Shown: piece after piece, positions 18,511-28,196 of the stretch
Layout: every line of letters begins with the position of its first letter
Position numbering within the stretch: position 1 is the stretch's first letter
Source: CAVWDI01 sp963793095
GTDB taxonomy: Bacteria; Chloroflexota; Anaerolineae; Anaerolineales; UBA4823
DNA length: 64,000 nt
Direction of reading: 5' to 3'
NCBI GenBank assembly: GCA_963793095.1
Contig: CAWBYY010000001.1
Location: 186,001 to 250,000 of the forward strand
Made by a program: the position numbers and the translations under genes
Notes under the pieces: model-generated
What the model was told of the DNA's origin: nothing
Seen by the model: only the letters and a program-made list of their open reading frames with translations
Databases searched by the model: none

Positions 18511-20229
18511 ATGGACCAGAAACCCTGGTTAAAAAACTACGATGATGGCGTTCCTCATACTATAAATTACCCGGATATCCCCCTGTTTCACCTGTTAGAA
18601 GAATCAGCCAGAAATTACCCCGATTCGACCTGTACGATCTTCAAAGGAGCCCGGATCAGCTACCGGGAGATGGACGCGCTCAGCGACCGGCTTGCCGCCG
18701 GCCTGGCAGGGATCGGGGTTAAGAAGGGCGACCGGGTCGGGGTTTATATGCTCAACTCGCCCCAGTTTATTATGGCCTATTTTGCGGTGCTCAAGCTGGG
18801 CGGGGTGGTGGTGGCGATTAACCCGCTTTACTCGCAGCGCGAGGTGAAGCACCAGGCGAATGACGCCGGAATCGAGACCCTGGTTGTGATGAGCAACTAT
18901 TACAACACCGTTAAAGAAGTGCAGCCCGATACAAAGATAAATAAAGTTGTCGTAACAAATATCAAGGAAACCCTGCCGCCGATCCTGGCATTCCTGTTTG
19001 GTTTGTTGAAGGAGAAGAAAGGCGGATTCAGGGTTGAACTTGCTGACGGCGATTTCTGGATGAAGGACCTGATCGAGGAGCACCAGCCCGAAGACCGCCC
19101 GCCTGTGGAGGTTTACCCGGACGATATCGCCATTTTCCAGTACAGCGGCGGCACGACCGGGATCCCGAAAGGGGCGATCGGACTGCACCGTAACCTGGTT
19201 GCAAACGCGCTTGAGATAAAGGCCTGGGTGCCAGATGTGCGAATGGGGAAAGAAGTTGTGATGATGGCGCTGCCGTTGTTCCACGTGTACGGGATGGTGG
19301 CCGGGATGTGTTTTGCGATCGCTTCGGGGGCTGCAATGGTGATGATCCCCGACCCACGCGATATCACTGACGTGCTCGAGAGTTTGCAGAAATATAAAGC
19401 CACCCTTTATCCGGGCGTCCCGGCTATGTACAACGCTATCAACATCAACCCGGAGGTTGCCGCCGGAAAGTACGACCTGACCAGCATCCGGGCCTGTATC
19501 TCCGGTTCAGCCCCGCTGATGCTGGAGACCAAGCAGGAGTTCGAAGCCCTGACCGGCGGGAAGCTGGTTGAGGGTTACGGGTTATCGGAAGCGCCGACAG
19601 CCTCGCACTGCAACCCGATCCAGGGGGTAAACAAACCCGGTTCGATCGGGTTTCCCCTGCCCGATATAGATGCCCGCATCATCAGCCTGGAGGATGAAGA
19701 GACCGTCCTTCCGACGGGTGAGATTGGAGAACTGGTAATCAAGGGCCCGCTGGTCTTTCGCGGCTACCACAGGATGCCGACCGAGACCCAGAATACCCTG
19801 CGGGACGGCTGGTTGTATACCGGCGACATTGCCCGGATGGACGAAGACGGCTATTTTTACATCGTCGATCGCAAGAAGGAACTGATCAAACCGAGCGGTT
19901 ACCAGGTCTGGCCACGCGAGGTGGAGGAGGTCATCGCCGAACATCCCTGCGTGCACGAGGTGGGGGTGGCAGGAGTGCCGGATGCTTACCGCGGGGAGAC
20001 GGTCAAAGCCTGGGTGGTGTTGAAACCGGGAGAAAGTGTTACGGAAGTGGAAATCATCGATTTCTGCCGGGATAAACTGGCGGTATTCAAGATACCCACG
20101 ATGGTCGAATTCCGGGATGAACTGCCCAAGACCATGGTGGGCAAGATCCTGCGGCGCGAGCTGGTCCGGGAACATAAAGAGAGCCTGGAAGAGCAGGCTG
20201 AGGAAGCGGAACTGGAACCGGTTATCTGA
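18511..20229 (+). CDS. Long-chain-fatty-acid--CoA ligase (AMP-dependent synthetase)
   Basis: This 572-residue ANL-superfamily enzyme activates a fatty acid via an acyl-adenylate and transfers it to CoA. The phosphate-binding loop is YSGGTTGIPKG near residue 210, followed by the A5-type VEGYGLSEA and A7/A8 YTGDIARMDEDGYFYIVDRKKE hinge. The catalytic Lys is in PKTMVGKILRRE close to the C-terminus. A good ribosome site (GGGAGG) precedes the ATG and a strong promoter lies upstream, so it is probably monocistronic. Chain-length preference cannot be read from sequence. Confidence 0.93.
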   Translation: MDQKPWLKNYDDGVPHTINYPDIPLFHLLEESARNYPDSTCTIFKGARISYREMDALSDRLAAGLAGIGVKKGDRVGVYMLNSPQFIMAYFAVLKLGGVVVAINPLYSQREVKHQANDAGIETLVVMSNYYNTVKEVQPDTKINKVVVTNIKETLPPILAFLFGLLKEKKGGFRVELADGDFWMKDLIEEHQPEDRPPVEVYPDDIAIFQYSGGTTGIPKGAIGLHRNLVANALEIKAWVPDVRMGKEVVMMALPLFHVYGMVAGMCFAIASGAAMVMIPDPRDITDVLESLQKYKATLYPGVPAMYNAININPEVAAGKYDLTSIRACISGSAPLMLETKQEFEALTGGKLVEGYGLSEAPTASHCNPIQGVNKPGSIGFPLPDIDARIISLEDEETVLPTGEIGELVIKGPLVFRGYHRMPTETQNTLRDGWLYTGDIARMDEDGYFYIVDRKKELIKPSGYQVWPREVEEVIAEHPCVHEVGVAGVPDAYRGETVKAWVVLKPGESVTEVEIIDFCRDKLAVFKIPTMVEFRDELPKTMVGKILRRELVREHKESLEEQAEEAELEPVI

Positions 20230-20263
20230 CGACCGCTTTTCTGCTTCAACCTGGCAAGTTTCG

Positions 20264-20292
20264 TTGACCGGGGTTTGCCGGCATGGTAGAAT
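20264..20292 (+). promoter_or_regulatory. Promoter of tRNA-Glu
   Basis: TTGACC (20264-20269) and TAGAAT (20287-20292) are spaced by 17 nt, ending about 14 nt before the mature tRNA 5' end, a typical tRNA gene arrangement. Confidence 0.65.
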
Positions 20293-20306
20293 TTCGACGC
20301 TCTTAC

Positions 20307-20379
20307 GCCCCCATCGTCTAGAGGCCCAGGACGTAGCCCTCTCAAGGCTAAAACCGGAGTTCGAATCTCCGTGGGGGCA
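20307..20379 (+). tRNA. tRNA-Glu (anticodon CUC)
   Basis: The 73-nt sequence folds as a cloverleaf: acceptor GCCCCCA/TGGGGGC with discriminator A, anticodon stem TAGCC/GGCTA around loop CTCTCAA giving anticodon CTC, and T-arm CGGAG-TTCGAAT-CTCCG. No CCA is encoded. The 3' part of this tRNA is echoed in several downstream elements (see 50173 and the ncRNA copies), which marks it as a probable integration site. Confidence 0.95.
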
Positions 20380-20394
20380 CATGCCATCAAAGAG

Positions 20395-20423
20395 GCCATT
20401 CGCAGGTGAAGAATGGCTTTTTT
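20395..20423 (+). terminator. Rho-independent terminator of tRNA-Glu
   Basis: GCCATTC (20395-20401) pairs with GAATGGC (20411-20417) and is followed by six T residues. Confidence 0.8.
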
Positions 20424-21218
20424 GATTCAATTTTCTACACAAAATGATCAATAAATTCCAAAAAAAACACGTTCAAGTTGTATCTAGGGTTTTAAGCACG
20501 ACTTTTGGGGTCATGAGGATTCGAATCTTCGTAGGTATTAACTCAGATTGTAATTCAATCCTGAGACTCGAAGGACCTAGGTTCGAATTGTAGCCCCGCT
20601 AATAGAACATAAGGCTCCCATAATTTAATCTATCGAGCTGTCGAGGTAAATAACCAAAAATTGGTGGATGATTTGCCCCATCCCTAACCCCCATTACCGG
20701 GGGGGAAACATTATTTTGGCGTGATTTTCGAGCCAGCCTGAAAATCGCAGCACAGAGTCAAGATTCTCCCTATTTTGAAGAGGGGATAAAAGGGGGGATG
20801 GAAAAAGTTCCGAAATTGTTAGATGGGAAACTTAAATCCGGGGTGTGATATTTTTTCCCTTAAAAACATAGTCTAGTCATTACCCGTAAGACTGGAACCT
20901 GTGACATGTATGTTATTATCCCCAAAAGTGACATAGATTATATATGAAACGTTTGATCAATAGCTGTGTCTCCAAAGGATAAATCACTGGACTGTTCTTA
21001 CTTTTGTTGTTAAAAGCTCTTGTAATTGTCTGACGAGAAACAACACACATATCTTTCTGTGTGGGAATACACCGTCAACAGAGGTCATACGCAATCGTCT
21101 CGAGTGGATGAGTTTTCCGTGATTGAAAAGATGTCACCCAGGTTATAATCACTAGACTGTAAATGTGATGATTTGGTCAAGTATGGCTAAACGATAGGTC
21201 CCCATCGCAAAATTTTCC
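20424..21218. other. Non-coding stretch with tRNA-like debris and an inverted repeat
   Basis: No gene is apparent. At 20513-20539 and 20570-20600 there are T-arm-like pieces (GGATTCGAATCTTC; CTAGGTTCGAATTGTAGC) without the rest of a tRNA. The 19-nt string at 20521-20539 recurs at 41748-41766. At 20677-20801 two G/C-run arms, CCATCCCTAACCCCC and GGATAAAAGGGGGG, face each other, resembling a small dispersed palindromic repeat. The last 300 nt are AT-rich and presumably hold the regulator's promoter, though I cannot pick one with confidence. Confidence 0.5.
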
Positions 21219-23966
21219 ATGACGGATTTCCCTACTTCATTCCCGCGCACAAAACTTTGTCGCCCACGCGTAGCTACCGGGTGGATTCCCCGTCTGCGCC
21301 TGAAGGAGCGTCTCGACCAGGTTCTCCAAAAGCCGGTTGCGTTGATCTCTGCCCCGGCCGGGTTTGGCAAGACCATTCTGATCTCCCAGTGGCTGGATAG
21401 CAGCAAGTTGCCCAATGCCTGGCTGCAGCTCGACGAAGGCGATCACGAAATCCCTGGGTTTATGATGGGTCTTACGGCCGCGTTGCGCCAACTATTCCCG
21501 GGTTGCCTGCAAAGGATCACGGATCTAACGCTGGTTTCAGGCACCATACCAATATCTGTCTGGAAAAACGCACTGATCGACGACCTGGAGCTGCTGGAAG
21601 GTGAGCCCTTTATCATGGCATTGGATGACTATCACCTGGTCAGCAACCCGTCGATCGATTTACTGCTCGCTGATGTGCTGAGCAGCGAGACCTTGCCCAT
21701 GCATCTGATTATCTCTGCCCGACGCAGTCCTTCCCTATCCTTCAGCCGGCTGAGAGTTCAGGGAAAGGTTGTGGAAGTCTCTACGGCTGATTTACGTTTC
21801 ACAGCATCAGAAATCCTGGCTTATGTTAATCAAGCTGTCGATGTCACCCTGAGTGCAGAAGCTGTTGATCAACTGCACGACAAAACCGAAGGTTGGGCAG
21901 CTGGATTGGCGCTGGTGGCGATCAGCTTGCGCGAGGAGGCTCAGCCGGAAAAGTTGATCGCGCATCTGGGCGGGGCAGACAGGGGAGTGAGCGATTACCT
22001 GCTCAACCAGGTGTTCCACAACCAACCAGTCGAGATCCAGGAATTCCTGCTCAAAACGGCCTCCTTCAGCCAATTTTGTGCGGCCATGTTATTCGATGTG
22101 TTTGATTCCAAACAGAGCGAAGGTGAACTCCAGGCACTGCTGGAACGCATTGAAGCTGCCCAGCTCTTCCTGATTCACCTGGATGACCACCGCGCCTGGT
22201 TTCGCTATCACCACCTGTTTCGTGAGATGCTGCTGGCACGCCAGCGCTACCACTTTTCACCCGAAAAAATCGAGGGATATCAGCGGCGCGCAGCGGACTG
22301 GTTGATCCACCAGGGACAGAAGGACGAAGCCCTGGGTTATCTGGTGGCTTTGCAGGATTGGACCGGTGCGGCTAAGGTAGTGGAAAGCCAATTCCGCTCT
22401 ATGCTCAACGCTGAAGATTTTCAGGGAATCCAGCGACGTCTGGGTTATTTCCGAGAAGATTTTATTGCTACCCGGCCCGGATTACTGTTGATGCAGGCCT
22501 GGATGGCCCATTTTGAGTTGCGCCTCGTCCTGATGCGCTCGCTAACCGTCAAGCTCCAAACGCTGCTGGATGCCGCTTTGCGTCAAAACCAGGCTGCCGA
22601 CAGCGATGCTTTCTTACCGAGGTTCGAAATCATCCCCCACAACGTGGTTCAAGCCAATATTTGGGTGATGGAGGGCGCCTGGTACCTTTTAACCAATCAG
22701 GGAAGTCAGGCAGTATCGGTTGCCCGCCAGGCAACGGATTCCCTACCAGAAAACTGGCTGTTTACCCGTGGGAATGCCATGCTATACCTGGGAATGTCCA
22801 TGTGTATGGAAGGACAGTATCATCAGGCGGTTGAGTTGCTAATGGAACACTATCATCGCTTGCAGGACCCGGGCAGGACGTACGGCCTGCGGTTGTTGTT
22901 CTGTGTTGCTTCCATCCATTTGCTGCATGGTGAGTTAGAGCTCGCGCGTCAGGCGTCGGAACAAATGCTGCGAGATGCTCAGGCCTTCAACCTGCCACTC
23001 ATGCAGGGCTGGGGTTACTATGGACTATGGCGAGTTTATCTGGAGTGGAACCAGCTCGAGCGGGCAGCCAGCAATGTTCAGCTGGCGGTGAACAAGCGTT
23101 ACACTTCAAACCTGTATTGCTCCCTGGAGAGCATTGCAAGCTATGTGCTCGTCCAACACACCCTGGGTGATCGCGAGCAAGCGCAGAAATCACTGGGTTT
23201 ATTCCAAGACCTGTACGCTGAAAAATCCACACCCACGCCGGCGATGGTCATGGCCCTGGACGCCTGGCTAAAACTGAAGGATGGTCGTCTTGAAGAAGCG
23301 CGCCGCTGGGCTGAATCTTTTACCACCCCTATTACAGAGCAATCCATCATCTGGTACCACTTTCCCCATCTGTACAAGGCTAAAATTCTGTTGGAGCTCA
23401 GTGAACCTGAAACCGACAAGATCGTTGATCAACTCTTGGATGAGATCCAGAAACTAGCCGAGCGCACGCATAATACCTACACGCTCGTACGTGTGTTGGC
23501 GATGCGAGCGGTGTGTCTTCACCGGCAGGGGGAAAGCGACATGGCCCAACAAACATTAGCGCGCGCGTTGCGCCTGGCCAGACCAGGCTGGTTTATCCTG
23601 ACCTTTGTGGAACAAGGCCCGGAAATGCTGGAACTTCTTCTGGCAGCGATGCCTCGTCTGCAACCGGAGGCGGGATTAGGCGAGTATATCGATAAACTGA
23701 TTGCTGCATTTCCAAAACCAACCGATCCCCCTCCGACAACTTTCAACCTGAATGAGATCAAAATTGTACTGACCGACCGCGAGCTTGAAGTCCTGGAACT
23801 GCTGGCCGATCGTTTTAGCATTAAAGAAATCGCTGCCAGGCTACATATCTCCCCGAGCACTGTTCAGCAGCACAACCACCACATTTACCGCAAATTAAAT
23901 GTCAACAACAAGCGCCAGGCCTTGGCCATGGCTAAAAAGCTTGGTATCCTCCCCAAAAAGCATTAA
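21219..23966 (+). CDS. MalT-like LuxR-family transcriptional activator (STAND ATPase)
   Basis: This large regulator of 915 aa has three parts. The N-terminal NTPase has Walker A SAPAGFGKT at residues 44-52 and a Walker B-like FIMALDDYH. The middle is a long helical TPR-like region from about residue 380 to 800. The C-terminal LuxR helix-turn-helix is LTDRELEVLELLADRFSIKEIA...SPSTVQQHNHHIYRKL. This is the MalT architecture, an ATP-dependent activator that oligomerises on ligand binding; the ligand here is unknown. The plus-strand genes that follow (small protein, lipoprotein, sulfatase) are plausible targets by position only. Confidence 0.92.
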   Translation: MTDFPTSFPRTKLCRPRVATGWIPRLRLKERLDQVLQKPVALISAPAGFGKTILISQWLDSSKLPNAWLQLDEGDHEIPGFMMGLTAALRQLFPGCLQRITDLTLVSGTIPISVWKNALIDDLELLEGEPFIMALDDYHLVSNPSIDLLLADVLSSETLPMHLIISARRSPSLSFSRLRVQGKVVEVSTADLRFTASEILAYVNQAVDVTLSAEAVDQLHDKTEGWAAGLALVAISLREEAQPEKLIAHLGGADRGVSDYLLNQVFHNQPVEIQEFLLKTASFSQFCAAMLFDVFDSKQSEGELQALLERIEAAQLFLIHLDDHRAWFRYHHLFREMLLARQRYHFSPEKIEGYQRRAADWLIHQGQKDEALGYLVALQDWTGAAKVVESQFRSMLNAEDFQGIQRRLGYFREDFIATRPGLLLMQAWMAHFELRLVLMRSLTVKLQTLLDAALRQNQAADSDAFLPRFEIIPHNVVQANIWVMEGAWYLLTNQGSQAVSVARQATDSLPENWLFTRGNAMLYLGMSMCMEGQYHQAVELLMEHYHRLQDPGRTYGLRLLFCVASIHLLHGELELARQASEQMLRDAQAFNLPLMQGWGYYGLWRVYLEWNQLERAASNVQLAVNKRYTSNLYCSLESIASYVLVQHTLGDREQAQKSLGLFQDLYAEKSTPTPAMVMALDAWLKLKDGRLEEARRWAESFTTPITEQSIIWYHFPHLYKAKILLELSEPETDKIVDQLLDEIQKLAERTHNTYTLVRVLAMRAVCLHRQGESDMAQQTLARALRLARPGWFILTFVEQGPEMLELLLAAMPRLQPEAGLGEYIDKLIAAFPKPTDPPPTTFNLNEIKIVLTDRELEVLELLADRFSIKEIAARLHISPSTVQQHNHHIYRKLNVNNKRQALAMAKKLGILPKKH

Positions 23967-24076
23967 TCCCCTGGGTTTTCCCATTTCCCCAATCAAATAA
24001 AACAAAAATAAAACATTTTATTGCATGACCTATAGGTGGCAAGCAGGTATGCTTTGGCGTGTACAAGGAGGCGCTC

Positions 24077-24328
24077 ATGCCTGAGGAAACCATCCGCCAA
24101 TACTTGTTTGACCGTCCAGGTCACTACCAGATCCGGGTCGTGGGGGAATTGGCTGAAAGCTGGATCAATCATCTGGAAGGCTTGAAAATCTCGATCACTC
24201 CCTGGGGGAATTATCCTGAGGTGATGCAGATCAATGGGTGGTTGGCCGATCAAACCGCGCTGGCCGGGCTATTGGATCTGCTCACAGATTTGGGCCTGGT
24301 GATTCTGACTGTGGAACGCAGTGAATAA
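24077..24328 (+). CDS. Small conserved-looking protein of unknown function
   Basis: This is an 83-residue soluble protein. The start is the ATG giving MPEETIRQY because AAGGAGG lies 6 nt upstream; an earlier in-frame start lacks a site. The sequence (RPGHYQIRVVGELAESWINHLEGLKI, ending LTDLGLVILTVERSE) has a beta-alpha-beta pattern and an amphipathic C-terminal helix typical of small regulatory or signal-binding proteins. It lies 110 nt after the MalT-like regulator and before a lipoprotein. I do not recognise a family. Confidence 0.7.
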   Translation: MPEETIRQYLFDRPGHYQIRVVGELAESWINHLEGLKISITPWGNYPEVMQINGWLADQTALAGLLDLLTDLGLVILTVERSE

Positions 24329-24381
24329 AATAAGGAATTTATGAAACCATTTTTGATTTTTTCCATCAGGAGAAATAACTC

Positions 24382-24798
24382 ATGAAAATTTTAACAACCA
24401 GTTTATGGGTTATTTTGACCTTCGCTCTCGTTGCCTGTGGCGGTGGAGAGACTGAAATTCTAGGGCCAACCTGGCAGTGGGAAGCTTTTCAGGATACCGC
24501 GGGCATTAATGATGTCAGCGTGCCCAACCCTGAAAATTACACCCTGACCTTGAATGACGATGGCACCGCCAGCATTAAAGCGGATTGCAACCAGGTGATC
24601 TGGGTTTATGAACTCGATGAGAGCCGGTTGACCTTCGACACGACCGGCCCTTCCACTTTGGCGATGTGTCCCGAAGATTCTCTGGATCAGCTATTTGTAG
24701 AGCGCCTAGGTAACACCGTCACCTACGTAATGCAGGATGGCAAACTCTATCTCAATTTGTTTGCCGATGCAGGGAATATGGCGTTTCAGTCCAAATAA
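24382..24798 (+). CDS. META-domain-like lipoprotein
   Basis: This 138-residue protein has a lipoprotein signal peptide: a hydrophobic run ending in the lipobox LVAC with Cys19. The mature part begins ILGPTWQWEAFQD and contains YTLTLNDDGTASIKADCNQV, the pattern of META/HslJ domains. Such proteins are anchored to the outer face of the cytoplasmic membrane and are often stress-linked; function is unresolved. A second protein of the same type lies at 32579. Confidence 0.75.
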   Translation: MKILTTSLWVILTFALVACGGGETEILGPTWQWEAFQDTAGINDVSVPNPENYTLTLNDDGTASIKADCNQVIWVYELDESRLTFDTTGPSTLAMCPEDSLDQLFVERLGNTVTYVMQDGKLYLNLFADAGNMAFQSK

Positions 24799-24943
24799 AT
24801 GAGGCCAAATAATAGAGTTGTCGGATACTCCAGGCGTGATGGTATGCGCTATCTCTCAATGGATTTTAGCTCCGTAGAAAAAATCATTTCACGCAAGGAA
24901 TCCGAACAAAGAAACCATTTTATTTTAAAAAGGAGTAAAGAAC

Positions 24944-26477
24944 ATGCCAAACGGAAAACCCAACATACTTGTGATCTGGGGTGATGATATCGGTATCAGC
25001 AACCTGAGCTGTTACAGCGATGGGCTGATGGGCTACCGCACCCCCAATATCGACCGCATTGCCAATGAAGGCATGCGTTTCACCGATTCGTACGGCCAGC
25101 AGAGCTGCACTGCCGGGCGAGCGGCCTTCCTCACCGGGCAAAACCCTTATCGCACTGGCCTGACCAAAGTCGGCATGCCGGGCGTGGATATCGGTTTGCA
25201 GGCCGAAGACGCCACCATCGCCGAGCTGCTCAAACCGCTGGGTTATGCCACCGGCCAGTTCGGCAAGAACCATTTCGGCGATCTCAACAAATACCTGCCC
25301 ACGGCCCACGGCTTTGACGAGTTCTTCGGCAATCTCTATCACCTGAACGCAGAAGAAGAGCCGGAGCACGTGGACTACCCGCCGGAGGAAGATTTCCCCA
25401 ATTTCAAGAAGGTCTTCGGCCGCGCGGCGTGATCCATTCCTGGGCCACCGAAGAAGATGACCCCACCGAGCAGCCGCGCTGGGGCGCGTCGGCAAGCAGA
25501 AGATCGAGGACACCGGCCCGTTGACCCGGGAACGCATGCAGACCTGCGATACCGAGTTCCTGACCGCCGCCAAGGACTTCATCGGGCGCGCCCACAACGA
25601 CGAAAAGCCTTTCTTCGTCTGGTTCAACACCACCTGGATGCATTTCCGCGTCCACCCGCCGAAAGAAGTCCTCGGACAGGCCGGTCGCTGGCAGTCTTTC
25701 TACCATGATGTCATGGTCGAGCACGATAAGCATGTTGGCCAAATGCTGGACTACCTGGACGAACTGGGCATCGCCGAAGATACGATCGTGTTGTATTCCA
25801 CCGACAACGGCCCGCACATGAACACCTGGCCGGATGGCGCCATGACCCCCTTCCGCAACGAGAAGAACTCCAACTGGGAAGGCGCTTTCCGCGTACCGGA
25901 GATGGTGCGTTGGCCCGGCAAGATCAAAGCCGGCACGGTCTCCAACGAGATCATCAGCCACACCGACTGGCTGCCGACCCTGCTGGCTGCGGCCGGTGAG
26001 CCAGAGATCACCGAAAAACTAAAGCAAGGCCACCAGGCTGGCGATAAGAATTTCCGTGTGCACATCGATGGCTACAACTTCCTGCCTTACTTCACCGGCC
26101 AGGTGGAGAAAGGGCCACGACCTGGCATCATCTATTTCTCGGATGACGGCGACCTGGTTGGGCTGCGCTACGACAACTGGAAGTTCGTCTTCGCCGAGCA
26201 GCGTGTCCAGGGCACCGTCCAGATCTGGGCCGAGCCGTTTGTCTTCCTACGCGTGCCCAAGGTCTTCAACCTGCGCACCGACCCCTTCGAGCGCGCCGAT
26301 ATCACCTCGAACACCTATTATGACTGGATGATTGACCGGATTTACCTGACGTATGCCGCCCAGTTCCTGGTGCGGCAGTTCCTGGAAACTTTCCAGGAAT
26401 TCCCACCGCGCATGAAGCCAGCCAGCTTCGGCATCGACCAGGTATTGGAAAAGATGGAACAGAGCTTCGATTACTAA
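24944..26477 (+). CDS. Arylsulfatase (type I, formylglycine-dependent), two frameshifts
   Basis: This is a type I sulfatase of about 510 aa when rejoined. The N-terminus NILVIWGDDIG gives the Asp metal ligands. The activation motif is Cys55-Thr-Ala-Gly-Arg, the CxAxR variant of the C-x-P/A-x-R motif whose Cys becomes formylglycine. YSTDNGPHMNTWPDG supplies further Ca-binding residues. The N-terminal frame stops at 25432, a short middle piece (RGVIHSWATEEDDPTEQPRWG) lies in a second frame, and the rest from about 25490 is in a third. The breaks at about 25425 and 25486 are in GC-rich runs. There is no secretion signal. No formylglycine-generating enzyme or radical SAM maturase is in the window. 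Confidence 0.88.
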
Positions 26478-26604
26478 TCGCTGACATTGCTACACAGCGC
26501 AGGTGCAGGATGCTCCGAGAGCGGGTGCTCCAGGGCGCCTTGCACCTGCGCCGCAAATCATAAAAAGAAGCAGATACTTACAGGAAAGGAGAAGTCTCAA
26601 GACC

Positions 26605-28161
26605 TTGATCGCGATCAATATACTACTTGATCCAGATGCTGCCACGGTTGAGAAGGCACGGGCGACGAACACTCGGCTGCGAGAGAACTATCCGGACGGT
26701 TTCGCCCTGGATGCCTACCACGCGACGCACATCACACTTCTCCAGCGATTTGTACGCACGAAGAACCTCGACGAAGTGGCAAATGCTGTGACCGAAGTGC
26801 TGCGTACAGAGCATTCGATGAATTGGGAATGCCTCGCGACTGGCTACTATGCCCTGGCCGACAAGGATCTCCGGTTGGTGGGAATTGTCATCGAACCGAC
26901 CGAGGATATGCGCCGACTTCAGCAAAGGATCATCGACGCCGTCTCCCCGTTTGCTGTGGAGAAGGGGACCGGCGAGGCCTTTGCGCCCCGCCCCGACGGC
27001 GGGGCGATCAGCCAGCCGACAGTGGACTACGTGAACAACTTCGTCGGACCCCGCACCGGTATGAACTACCACCCACATCTGACCGTTGGGATCGGTACCC
27101 GTGACTTTGTGGACGCTCTGAAAGCGGAGCCATTCGAACCCTTTACCGTCCGGGCAGTATCCGTGAGCCTCTACCAGGTGGGGGATTACGGTGTCGCACA
27201 GAAAAAGCTCTATGATCTTCACCAGATTGATCCGCTGCCATCCTGGAATGATGGCCCTGCCAAACAGGGGATTCTCGCGTTCATCGCCCGGGTGACAAAG
27301 GAAGGCTCACCCGATTTCTTGCCGCCGGCTGAGCGCATTGCCGTTTTCGACAACGATGGCACGCTGTGGTGTGAAAAACCGATGTACATCCAGATGGATT
27401 TTCTGCTGCGCAAGTTGGCGGCGGCTGCCGAGGCCGATCCAGCGCTGCAAACACAGCAGCCCTGGCAGGCGGCCTGGGAACAAGATTACGCCTGGTTTGG
27501 CAAGGTAATTACGAACCACTATCAGGGCGACGACAGCGCCCTGCGTGTGGTAATGGGCGGTCTTCTGGCCCTGTCCGAGGGCCAGGATGTGGAGGCCGTA
27601 GAGGCCAGCGCCCGGACATTCGTCTTCAACGAGCGCCATCCCACCCTGGGGATAGCCTATCGCGACTGCATCTATCAACCGATGCTCGAGCTGCTGCGCT
27701 ACCTGGAAGCAAACGCCTTCAACAATATCATTGTATCCGGGGGCGGCCGCGACTTCATGCGCGGTTTTACCCAGGATTTGTATGGTGTCCCGCGCGAGCG
27801 GGTCATCGGCAGCACCGTCGCCTATCGCTATGTGCCGGACGAGCGCGGCGGCGCCATTGTGCAACGCGCCGAACTGGATGTGGTCAACGATGGGCCGGAT
27901 AAGGCCGTGCAGATCTGGAATGCCACCGGGCGCCGTCCCATACTGGCTGCGGGCAACTCCAATGGCGACCTGGAAATGCTGACCTTCAGCGGCGGCCCAT
28001 CCTTGCCTGCGCTGCGGCTGCTGGTGCTGCACGATGACGCCCAGCGCGAGTTCGATTATGTGGCTGGCGCTGAGAAGGCCCTGGATGCGGCGCAAACGCA
28101 GGGCTGGACCATCGTCAGTATGAAAAACGACTGGCGCACCATCTTCGCCCTGGAAGCGTAG
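26605..28161 (+). CDS. 2H phosphoesterase - HAD phosphatase fusion protein
   Basis: A two-domain protein of about 518 aa. The N-terminal 200 residues look like a 2H (LigT/2'-5' RNA ligase-like) phosphoesterase, with the two His-x-Thr motifs HIT (about residue 42) and HLT (in MNYHPHLTVGIG). The C-terminal 300 residues are a HAD phosphatase: motif I AVFDNDGTLW, motif II IIVSGGGRDFM and motif IV AAGNSNGDLEM. The start is uncertain; a TTG at 26605 begins the first beta strand and follows AAAGGAG at some distance. 2H proteins often act on cyclic phosphates or RNA ends, and a phosphatase fused downstream would remove the resulting monophosphate; this coupling is inference. It sits between a sulfatase and a detached sulfatase domain. 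Confidence 0.8.
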   Translation: MIAINILLDPDAATVEKARATNTRLRENYPDGFALDAYHATHITLLQRFVRTKNLDEVANAVTEVLRTEHSMNWECLATGYYALADKDLRLVGIVIEPTEDMRRLQQRIIDAVSPFAVEKGTGEAFAPRPDGGAISQPTVDYVNNFVGPRTGMNYHPHLTVGIGTRDFVDALKAEPFEPFTVRAVSVSLYQVGDYGVAQKKLYDLHQIDPLPSWNDGPAKQGILAFIARVTKEGSPDFLPPAERIAVFDNDGTLWCEKPMYIQMDFLLRKLAAAAEADPALQTQQPWQAAWEQDYAWFGKVITNHYQGDDSALRVVMGGLLALSEGQDVEAVEASARTFVFNERHPTLGIAYRDCIYQPMLELLRYLEANAFNNIIVSGGGRDFMRGFTQDLYGVPRERVIGSTVAYRYVPDERGGAIVQRAELDVVNDGPDKAVQIWNATGRRPILAAGNSNGDLEMLTFSGGPSLPALRLLVLHDDAQREFDYVAGAEKALDAAQTQGWTIVSMKNDWRTIFALEA

Positions 28162-28196
28162 GCAGGCTGCATCGAGATGTACCGATAAGGAGAAAC

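Noticed and set aside
19582..20451. Long minus-strand open frame overlapping tRNA-Glu
   Set aside because: It runs antisense through the acyl-CoA ligase and the tRNA; not credible as a gene.
20507..20606. A second tRNA gene after tRNA-Glu
   Set aside because: Only T-arm-like pieces are present; no acceptor pairing, anticodon arm or D-arm can be assembled.
24799..24984. 61-codon frame between the lipoprotein and the sulfatase
   Set aside because: It overlaps the sulfatase start and ribosome site in another frame and resembles nothing.
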